From Gammaproteobacteria bacterium UBA7310 (lineage in GTDB: Bacteria > Pseudomonadota > Gammaproteobacteria > Pseudomonadales > Ketobacteraceae): 64,000 nucleotides of DNA. Where the stretch lies: the NCBI GenBank assembly GCA_002471665.1, contig DKQK01000069.1:174207-238206 (forward strand), read 5' to 3'. Below the pieces are notes generated by a model that was not told where the DNA came from, made no database searches, and saw only the letters and a list, made by a program, of their open reading frames with translations. The position numbers and the translations under genes are program-made. Within the stretch, counting starts at the first letter, position 1, and each line of letters begins with the position of its first letter. Positions 45,783 to 57,700 of this stretch are shown here, one piece after another.

Positions 45783-48700
45783 AGAGAACCTTCCTCATAG
45801 TCGTCTTCGTTCAACTCCGTTACCTCCGCCGGCGCAATGGTCAGGCTCTGAATGATCTCAGCCAGAGCCGCTACGGTAGGTACTTCAAACAGAGTGCGCA
45901 AAGGCAACTCAATACCTGTTTTTTGTTTTAATCTTGTGGCTACTTTGTTGATCAGCAATGAATGGCCGCCCAGATCGAAGAAATCATCGAATACACCAAC
46001 CTTATCCAGTTCCAATACCTCCTGCCAGATCTGCACCAGCACGGCTTCCGTCTCGTTGCGGGCCGCAACAAACTCGTTGGCGACGAAGTCTTCTGGCGTT
46101 GGCTCAGGCAAGGCGCGGCGATCCACTTTACCGTTGGGGTTCAGTGGCAGTGCGTCCAACATAACGATGGCACTGGGCACCATATAGTCGGGCAAGCTTT
46201 GTTTTAACTTGGCTTTCAGCTCGGCAACGGATCGTGGCTCCATCGTCGGCTGTTTTTCACAATACGCCACCAGCTGCTTTGAACCATTAGCCAGCGCCCG
46301 TACCACCACTGTGGATTCGCGCACGGAATCCAGAAGATTGAGTGCAGTCTCAATTTCACCCAACTCAATGCGGTAACCCCGAATCTTAACCTGATCATCA
46401 ACACGGCCTGAGATCTCCAATGCGCCATCAGCCAACAGACGCCCCAGGTCACCGGTTTTATACAGGCGCTCACCGGGTTTAAACGGGTGCTCGATAAACG
46501 CGGACGCGGTCAGATCATCACGATTAAGATAACCGTCCGCCAATCCCATGCCTCCCACATAGATCTCGCCGTTGACACCAATGGGTACGGGTTTGAGGGC
46601 ATCATCCAATACGTACAGCGAGCTGTTGGCCAGGGGGCGTCCGATGGGTATGGTGGTGGAGCCGGGCAGCACATTCTTCACCTCATACCAGGTAGAGAAC
46701 GTCGTGTTTTCAGTGGGGCCATAAACATGCAATAAATGCTTTGGTCCCACTCCGGAATCGATCACTGACTTGACCTGATTAGGGTCGCAGGCTTCTCCAC
46801 CAAACAGGCAATAGTCCAACCCGGAAAACACACTCAGTTGCTCTTTGGTCAGCGCGTTAAACAGCGCAGTGGTAATAAAGAGAATGTTAATGCGTTCCTG
46901 AGCGATGGCCGCAGCGAATCGCCCGGCATCCAATGTGGTTTCACGATCGAAACAAACAATGGTGCCGCCATTCAGCAAGGCACCCCACAGCTCAAAGGTG
47001 GCCGCATCGAAGGACACGTTGGATGCATGCCCCATACGGAGTCCGGGTGTCAGCTCAACGTAATCCGTATTCAACACCAATCGGGACACCGCCACCTGGG
47101 GTACGCACACGCCTTTCGGCTTACCGGTGGAACCCGAGGTATAGATAACATACGCACGGGAACGACTGCCTTGCGACAGGCGTACAGCAGGGTTATCATC
47201 AGACAGATTGGCACTTTGTTCCAGTAACGCATCCAGTGACAATACAGTCGTTGACACCTGAGCAGTCATACTGCGCATGCGCTCCAGATTATCTTCGAAG
47301 GTAATCAGCAGTGGGGTGCTGGTGTCCTCTACAATGTGCTCAATGCGTTCCTGGGGGTAGTCCGGGTCTATTGGAACATAGGCCGCTCCGGCTTTCAGCA
47401 CCGCCAACATGGCCTCTACCATGGCCAGAGAACGATTAAAGCTGATGGCGACATCCTGCCCGGCCCTGACCCCTTTATCGATCAACAACCGCGCCAGTTT
47501 ATTAACCTTCTGGTTAAGCTGTTCATAGGTTATCTTCTGAAAGCCATACTCCCAGGCAATGGTGTTGGGCCGTTTTTCCACCTGCTGCTCAAACAACTCC
47601 ACCAGGGTGGAGTCCGATGCAAACAACCGATCGGTGTCGTTCCAGCTGTGAACAAGTTGTTGTTCCTCGCGCATACTCAGCAACGGAATATCCGCAAGCC
47701 GAATACCTGGAGCGCCCTGCACTGTCAACAGCATATGTTCGATATGGGTTAACATGCGGTGGATGGTGTCTTGTTCAAACAGGAAACTGTCAAAGGAAAA
47801 GCGCAACACCAACTCTTTACCGGGAATTACAATCAGCGTGAGAGGAAAGTTCGTTTGCTGGAACGCATCAACGTTTCCGATACTGAGAGATGCCTGTGTT
47901 TCTTCCAGTGTTTCGTCGATAGGGTAATTTTCAAATACCAAAATGGATTCGAACAAGGCCTGCTTGGAACTCAACTCACTGGCCTTATGTACTTCCACCA
48001 GAGAGCTGTATTCATAGTTTTTAACTTCGGACTGGCGCGTCTGTTGTTCCTGCAACCAGTCGATAAAATTAGCACCCGGTTTAATCTCCATGCGCATGGG
48101 CAGCGTATTGATGAACAACCCAACCATCACCTCAATTCCGGGCAACTCCGGTGGCCGCCCCGATACGGTTGTGCCGAACAAAACATCCTGCTCACCACTG
48201 TACCGATTCAACAACAGCGCCCAAACACCCTGCAATATTTGATTCAGGGTAATACGGTAGCGTTTGGCCACCTCCTGCAATCCTTTTAACAGACTGCCAC
48301 TGATGCTGATTTCCATTTCGCGGTAGCGCGCGGCGCTGTCTTGGGTTCGGGACTTCAGATCAACGATGGCAGCGGAATTACGCACCGGTATAGGGGTGGT
48401 GGCCGTGAACCCCGCCAGATAACTTCGCCAGAATTCGAACGCTGCATGCTGATCCTGCTTGAGCAACCAACCGATAAAATCCTGATAGCGAGGTGCCGAA
48501 GCCAGTGCCAACTCGGAACCGTCAACAATTGATTCGTAGGTGGCAAACAGCTCACCAAATACCACCGGCATTGACCATCCATCCAGCAGAATATGATGAA
48601 AACTCCATACCAACTGATGTTGATGGTCCGGCAGCGTCACCCAGCTGAGGCGCATCACGCCGTGACGCTTGAAATTAAAGCCAAGATTTCGGTCATCACA

Positions 48701-51700
48701 CAACAGACGTTCAAATTTGGCCTGTGCCACAGTCGAGTCCAGCCCCGACCAGTCATAACGCTGAACATCAAGTTCAACACTGTCCAGAACCACCTGCAGC
48801 GGTTTGGCAAGACCTTCCCAAACGAAGCCGGTACGCAGAATCTGATGCCGTGAGACGACCTTTCGCCAGGCATCAAACATGGCCTCTTCGTTAACCGGAC
48901 CGCTAATGGGCACCATAATCTGGTCGAAATAAACCCAGGACCCGGGTTCATAGAGCGCGTGAAACAGCATCCCTTCCTGCACCGGAGAAAGCGGCATGAT
49001 GGTCTCAATCCCCGGCCTGTCAGCCAACTGATCCACCTCAGATTGCGAGAGGTTTGCCAAAGGAAAATCAGAAGGGGTATAGCCAAAATGACCACTGCTG
49101 CAATGCTCAACAATGGCATGCAACTGCTCCATATATTGGTCGGCTAAGCGGGCAACCGTATCCGCCCCATGGCAGTTCTTGCTATAACGCCAGGCCAACG
49201 CCAGGCGCCCATTCTGAACACGCGCGCTGACTTCAAACAGATAATGCCGTTCACCGTTTGCCGAGATCTCATCACCTGTCTTTTCACTGGCCTGAGTTAG
49301 GAACCCACCCTGCTCCACCACCTGATCCAACTGACCAAGATAATTAAAGCTGATGGCAGAAGAAGAAAAAGAGGCCGGCTGTGTATCACTGCTGCCAGAG
49401 CGGAGATAACGATACAACCCATAGGTGATTCCTTTATGGGGAACATCACGCAAAGCCTGCTTTACAGATTTTACAACAGCGCCGATATCCGTCTCAGCTA
49501 CAGATTCACCGGGACCACTCAGGCGCACGGGATAAATACTGGTAAACCAACCCACCGTTCTGGAAATATCAAGCTGTTCGCTGATGAACTCGCGACCATG
49601 CCCTTCCAGATCAACCGACAAGGATGAGCGTCCGCTCCACTGGGTCAGGGCCTGGTACAACGCTGCCAACAACAAGTCATTGATTTCCGTCCGATAGGCC
49701 CTTCCGCACTGCTTCAACAATCGTTCGGTGAATGATTCCGACAACTCCCGCTCGACCATTTCAACTGAACCGACATTGTTGGCTCCCACAAAATCCTGAG
49801 GCAAGGTATGGTCTGCTCCGGCGCTGACTGCGTCCCAATAGGCATAATCATCTGCCAGCTCACTGGATTGTGCCCACTGGGCCAGGGCCTCGGACCACTG
49901 CCTGAACGAAGTGGTCTTGGCGCCTAAATCTATCTTGGCGCCGCGAACAGCAAGTGCAATGGCGGATTGCAGATCTTCCAGAAGTATTCGCCACGAAAAC
50001 ACATCGATCACCAGATGGTGGACAATGATGGCGAGGCGAGCCGGTTCTGAATCACCCAAATCAAAGTATATAAAACGTGCCAACGGCCCGTTCTTCAGGT
50101 TCAACGACGACTGCGCCTGATTGGTGATGTGCTCTATTTGCTCGGCACGTAAATTACCCGGCAACCCGGACAAATTGACAACTTCAAAAGATTCTGCCAA
50201 CAACGTTTCAAGCTGCTCAACGTGGCTATAGTGCTGAGCCCACTGTGAATCCTGAACAACGAATCGCGCCCGCAGCATGTCATGTTGATAGAGAACAGCT
50301 TCAAGGCATGATTCCAGATGCTCCACCTGCACCCGCTTATCCACCTGCAGCAGCAGCGACTGGTTAAATTGATGCAGATCCGTTTTCTGATTCAGAAAAT
50401 ACCAATGCTGGATCGGGGTCAGAGGAATTTCACCGGAAACCAGCCCCTGTTCCGCCAGCACAACATCCTGCAGCTCCCGTGCTACTTCGCTCAACTCGGC
50501 GATGGTCTGATAATCGAATATCTGCTTGGCGGTAATGTGTATCCCTGCACGTTTGGCCCGACTGATAATTTGAATACTCAGAATCGAATCGCCGCCCAAT
50601 TCAAAGAAATTATCATGGACGCCCACTGTATCGGCTTTTAGAACCTGTTCCCAAATTTGGGCCAGCGCCTTTTCCTTATCTGTTCTGGGAGCCACGTACT
50701 CATATTCACCGGCTTTTTCAAACACCGGCTCCGGAAGTGCCCGTTTATCCACTTTACCGTTGGCGGTTAATGGAAACTGCTCGAGGACAGTAAAGGATGC
50801 CGGCACCATATGCTTGGGCAGATATTCCAAAGCCATCTGCCGCAGTGACTGTGCGTCGCCGGTGCCATCAAGTTTCACATAGGCAACCAAACGCTTTTGG
50901 TTGTCGGCGTCCAGCTTCACCATCACTACCACATCCTGAACCACATCAATGCGGCTCAGATTGGCTTCAACTTCACTAAGCTCTATACGGAATCCACGCA
51001 CTTTAACCTGATCATCAGCCCGCCCCAGGATCTCGATATCGCCCTCATCGTTATACCTGGCGATGTCTCCCGTACGATACAAATGGGCCGAGGATTTTGA
51101 AGAAAACGGATCAGGCAGGAAGGATGCCGACGTGCGTTCCGGGTCGTTAAGGTAACCCACGGCAACCCCGTCGCCACCCACGTAGAGTTCACCTTTGACA
51201 CCCACAGGAACCGGTTGCAAAAATTCATCCAGAACATAGGCAGTGGATCCACTGATGGGCCGGCCCACCGGAACATTGGTTGCATTTTCCGGTATAAAGG
51301 TTATGTCCTTAAAAGTAGAGAACGTAGTGTTTTCGGTTGGGCCATAGCCGTTTAACAGGTGCTTGGGTTTACACTGCTTTATCGCAGATCGAATGACACT
51401 GGGATCCAGCGGTTCACCGCCGACAATCAGATATTTAAAGCGGGAAATAATCCGTTGTTCCGTGGCCATATACATATTGAATAACGCAGTGGTGATAAAC
51501 GAGGTATTGGCCCCGGTACGGGTCATCTCCCGCAGGAATGCGTCGGGATTCAGAATCTGATCCTTGGTGAACAACACCATGGCCGCACCATTCAACAGTG
51601 GTGCCCACACATCGAAGATTGCAGCATCGAACGACACATTGGACACGTGACATACGCGATCGGTGGCATCCAACGTGAAGAAATTGCTGTCCAACACCAG

Positions 51701-54700
51701 CCGTATCACGCTGATCTGTTTAACCAGTACCCCTTTCGGCCGACCGGTGGAGCCCGACGTGTAGATCACATACGCATGACGGGCGGGATCTGTAGAAAAT
51801 CCCAGCAGCAAATTCTCGCCGTTTTTCAACTCAATCTGCGTGGCTTCCTGATCAAGCAGCACCAACTTGGTCTGCAGTGCTCCCCCACCGAGGATAGTAG
51901 TCAGCTTGTCTGCCAAATGGGAATCAGAAATAACCACGGGTGCCTTTGTATCCTGCAGCATGTATTCCACCCGTTCCACAGGATAATCCGAGTCCAGGGG
52001 TACATAGGCGCCACCGGCCTTCAGCGTAGCCAGGATACTGACAATCATATCCACCGATCTTTCCAGAGCGATACCGACATAGCTGCCGTCAGTCACACCC
52101 TGATCCAACAAATAGCGGGCCAAGCGATTGGCGCGGGTGTTAAGTTGGCGATAGCTCAGCTCAGATGTGCCGGCTATCAGGGCAACACGGTCCGGGTGCG
52201 CTTTGACATGACGCTCAAAGATCTGGTGCAAACATAAATTGCGGGGGTAGTTGGCCGCAGGGGGATTCCACTCATGGAGCACCTGTGCCCTTTCCACTTC
52301 ACTCAGCATGGGAAGACGCAAGAGAGGCACATCAGGCTGCGACAGAATACCGTGCAATAGTGTCTTAAGGTGATCGAGCACCCGCTGTATAGTGGCGGAA
52401 TCAAACAATGACGCATCATAAGACAGTTTCACCCGCAGTCGGTCACTGGGCTCCACTATCACAGTCATGGGAAAGTTGGTGTGCTCGATGGTGGTGATAT
52501 GTCCGAAATCAATCAACTCATCAGCACTGTGTACCGCTTCCCCCACAGGATAGTTCTCGAATACAAGAATACTGTCAAACAGGCTTTGATCACCGGGCAC
52601 ATCCGATACCCGGTGAATATCAACCAGTGGGGTAAATTCAAACCGACGCAGGTCCACCTGCTGGTCCTGCATGGATTTAATCAAAGGCAAAATAGTACTG
52701 GTGCTATCCAAATGGATCCTGAGTGGCAGGGTATTAATAAACAACCCCACAATATTCTCTACATTGGCCAAATCGGCAGGCCTGCCGGATACCGTGGTGC
52801 CGAACACCACATCACGATCACCACTGTAGCGCGCCAGTAACACACCCCAAGCCGCCTGCAACAGAGTGTTCAATGTCACATGCTGATCTCTGGCAAACTG
52901 CTGCAGACGGCCGGTAAAGGCCGTATCCAACAACAGCTCGTTTTCAAGAAAGGTTTTCTCGCCACCGGTATTGAGGTTACGTTTATTGGGCAAGGGGGTT
53001 GCTGCTTCAAACTCAGCCAGGTACAGCTTCCAAAACTGCAGCGCATCGCCTTTGTCCACCGTTTCCAGGTAGGAGATAAAATCCTCATAGGACCCGGCCT
53101 GGGGTAAACGCGCATCCTCCCCTTTCATCAGCAGCCCGTAGGTCTGGAACACCTCACCCATCACCAGAGGCAAAGACCAGCCATCCAGTACAATGTGGTG
53201 AAAGCTCCAGATCAGGCGTGAGCGGTTACCGGGCAGATCCACCCAGGCCAGACGCATCAGCCCGGGACGTTCAAAATCAAAGCCCCGTTGCCGATCTTTC
53301 TCCAGCCAGGTTTCCATGCGTTCCTGCACCTGAGCATCGCCCATATGACGCCAGTCAAGCTCAACAATTTCCATATCAATGGCCTGATAGACGATTTGCA
53401 AAGGCCGATCGATGTCCTGCCATACAAAAGCACTGCGTAAGGCCGGGTGCCGGTTCACTACACCACACCAGGCACTTTTTAAGGTATCGCGATTAACCCC
53501 ACCGAGCACCTCTACGCTGAGCTGTTCGAAATACACGCCATCATCGTTGTCGAACAGGCTATGGAACAGCATGCCTTCCTGCATGGGAGAAAGGGGGTAA
53601 ACCGATTCAATATTGCGTTGCGCACCAATCAAACGGTCAATCTGTGCCTGGTTCAAACCTGACAGAGGAAAATCAGAAGGGGTATAACCGTACACATCAG
53701 GCTGCACACAATGCAGTACGATCTGCTCCAGTGCCGCCATGTAATTATCAGCAATTTTTTCGATGGTCTCGGGTTTAAACATGGAACGACTGTAGATCCA
53801 GTCTACTTGGAGTTTGTCGCCCACTATGTGGCTATTAATACTGAGCGGATGGGGAGCCATGCTTTCGAGACTATGCTCATGGCCACGACTTTGCTCTGCC
53901 ACGGTAAACCAGGGATTATTGTCCAAGATGGAACTGAACTGTCCAAGATAATTAAAAACAATATCCGCAGTAGGTGCTTGCTGTAACAGTCGGTTCTGCT
54001 TTTCATTGGCCAGATAGCGCAAAGCGCTGTAGCCGAACCCCTTACCCGGGATATGGCGCAACTGCTCTTTGATGGATTTGAGATTATCCTGAACCGATTG
54101 GCCATTTTCATACTTCAAGCGTACCGGGTAAACCGAGGTAAACCACCCCACGGTACGGCTCAAATCAATCTTCTCGGAAAACGACTCCCGACCGTGCCCT
54201 TCCAGATCAAGATAAATCTCAAGGTTCCCACTCCAGTCCGAAATAGAGCGGGCCAGTGCGGTAAGGAGAACGTCGTTTATCTCAGTGCGATAAGCCTGGT
54301 GTACATCCCGCAGCAACGATTGGGTAAGCTGTTCCGACAAACCAATGGAGTAGGTAACACTTTCCGCTACGGTGGCACTGCCCCCCGGATAATCAATGGG
54401 TAAGGTGGGCTTTTCCTTTTCAATCACTGTTTCCCAGTAATCGATTTCATTGTTAAGGTGCCCCAACTGAACGCCTTCAATCAATGCCTCGGTCCATTGA
54501 CGATAGGACGTGGTCTTATAGCCGAGCTTGGGCTCCTGTTGTTTCTGGGCACTCTCCAAAGCGGTATTAAAATCCTCAATCAGGATGCGCCAGGACACAC
54601 CATCCACTACCAGATGATGCAGCACCAGTAAAAGTCTGCGTCGATTACCGGACAAGGTGAACAATCCCGCAGCCAACAAGGGCCCGTGTATCAGGTCCAG

Positions 54701-57700
54701 GGAAGCCTGAATCTGGTTACAGTGTTCAGTAATTCGCTGCTCTTCATCGCTCACGGCAACAGAGCTGAGATCATATTCAGTCAGGGCCAGATGAGTGTCC
54801 ACCCCGTCTGCCGGGGCAAAGCTCTGACGCACACCATGCTCGCTGCGTTCGAACCTCAGGCGCAACGCATCATGCTGCAACACCAGTGCATGCAATGCGC
54901 TTCTCAGCTCATCGATGGAGAACGTTTTCTCGGGCCTGATATCCAGAAGTACTGATTGGTTCCAGTGATGTTCGTTAACAAAGCGGTGATCAAAAAACCA
55001 ATGTTGAATCGGTGACAGCGGGAACTCACCTTCGACCAAGCCCTGCTCCGCCAGTACCGGAGACTCAACCTCACTGGCCACCGCCGCCAGCTCTTCCACG
55101 GTCTGATTTTCGAATATCTGCTTCGTGGTGATATGCAGGCCGGCCACTTTGGCGCGGCTGATAATCTGGATGCTGAGAATGGAGTCACCACCCATTTCAA
55201 AGAAATTATCGCGAATCCCCAGCTCATCAAGATTCAATACCTGTTTCCAGATATCCACCAGAATCATTTCTTTCTCTGTTCGGGGTGGAACCCGCTTCAA
55301 GGCGGAATCCGGATCCAGCTCCGGCTTGGGCAGTGCACGCCGATCCAGTTTACCGTTTGCGGTAACAGGCAGACTCTCCATGGTGACGAAGGCAGAAGGA
55401 ATCATATACTCCGGCAGAATCTGCTTGAGTTCAGAGCGGAGTTCCGTTGTCGTTGGGTTGGCGTTCTGCACTGGCACCAAATAGGCAACCAAACGCTTGA
55501 CGCCGGGGTTGTCTTCCCTTGCAATAACCGTCGCTTCGCGAATGGTATTGATTTTACCCATGGCCTCTTCGATTTCACTCAGCTCGATACGGAAGCCGCG
55601 AATCTTGACCTGTTGATCCACACGGCCAAGATATTCGATATTGCCATCAGCGTAGTAACGCACCAGATCGCCGGTCTTGTATAAACGCGCCCCACTGCGC
55701 TTGGAGAAAGGATCACTGACGAAAACGTCAGCGGTCAGTTCGTCACGATTCAGATAGCCATTGGCAACGCCATCGCCACCTGTGTAAAGTTCACCGGGCA
55801 CACCGATTGGGACCGGCTGCATACGTTTATCCAACACGTATACGGACGTATTTGCGATGGGCCGGCCAATGGGTACGGAATGACGCACATCCGCCACTGA
55901 CTGCATTCTGAAACAACAGGTGAACGTAGTGTTCTCAGTGGGACCATAGCCGTTGATCAGCGCCAGACCGGGAATCTCCTCCAACACTTTCCGTACCAGC
56001 TTGGGTGCCAACACATCACCACCAGCCAGCAATTGCTTGAGTGGTTTTAACACCGCCAAGTGATACTCAGCTATGAAGTGGAACAGCGCGGCAGTGAACC
56101 AGGCCGCATTGACCCCGCCTTTCTCAATAACCTCGCCGATTTCATCAGGCGTTAACTGGCCACTGGGTGCGACCACAATTCTGCCGCCATTGAGTAGCGG
56201 CGCCCAGATCTCGAGGGTGGCTGCATCAAATGAGATCGGCGCATACTGCAGAAACGACAACGACTCGTCCATTGCCATAAAATCCGTGTTTCGCACCAAG
56301 CGGACCACATTACGGTGCACCACCTCAATGCCTTTCGGCTTGCCGGTAGAGCCCGATGTATACATCACATAAACCGGTGCTAACGGCCCCACCCGCAGGC
56401 CGAGATCCGCTACCGGACCGGTCAACGCCTGAAAGCCGTCCAACAGCAGGATCCTGCTTTCTTCCAATGGCAACTTCGGAAATAAATGACCATGCGCCAC
56501 CACCAAAGGAGCGCGGGTATCCTCCAACATGTAGCGCAGCCGGTCCTCCGGATAAGCCGGGTCCAGTGGCACGTAGGCAGCGCCGGCTTTCATGATACCC
56601 AGTATGGCAGCAATGGTTTCCGCACTACGGTCAGCACACAGCCCTACCCGATCTCCCGGCCGAATGCCTTTTTCCTGCAACGCATGGGCGACGTGTCCGC
56701 TCATGTTATTCAGTTGCGCATACGTCAAACTGATTTCGCCGGATACCACTGCCACCCTCTGGGCATGTTCTTCACACACCTGCTGGAAAACATCCAGCAC
56801 ATCAGAATCACGCTCATAGGATGTGACGGTGCAGTGCCATTGCTGCAGTAACTGTTGTTTTTCGTTGGCTGGCAGATAATCCACATCATCCACCCCTTGT
56901 TCAGGGTTCTCCGCCAACTGGGCCAGAATCCGGCTGAAGTGGCCAAGCATGCGCCCGATGGTTTGGCCCAAAAACAGATCCGTGCGATATTCAAAATCAC
57001 CTTTCAACTGCCCGTTTTCTTCGCGCATGTTAATGGTGATATCAAATTTGGAGGTTTCAGACTCCTCCGGCAATAACTCTATCTCTAACCCTGGCAATGA
57101 AAACGAACCGGTATTGGTGGCATTCTGCAGCACGAACATCACCTGGAACAGTGGCGTGTGGCTCATCTCACGGGCTACACCCAGCTCATCCACCAGGCGT
57201 TCAAATGGAATATCCTGGTGATCGTATGCGCCGGTCAGATTTTGCTGCACCTGCTTCAACAGTGAAAGAAAGCTCGGATTATTTTTAAGATCACTGCGGA
57301 TAGCCAGCGTGTTGACAAAACACCCGATGAGTTTTTCAACTTCCGGACGAATACGACCTGCGATGGGTGTACCCACACAGATATCATCCTGTCCACTGTA
57401 GCGATGCAACAAGACCTGCAGGCCTGCCAGCAACACCATAAACAACGTTACACCCTGCTGCCGCGCAAGGTCATTGAGGGCTGCGGTCAATTCGCGGCTG
57501 AGTTGAAACGGTTGGTTGTGACCGTCGTAGCTGTGAACCGGAGGGCGGGGAAAATCCGTCGGTAATTCCAGTACCGGAACACCATCCAGACGGGTTTTCC
57601 AGTAACTGAGCTGCCGGTCCAGTCGCTCACCGGCAAGCCATTCCCGTTGCCATAATGAGTAATCGGCATACTGTATGTCGAGTTCCTGTAAAGGCGAGGC

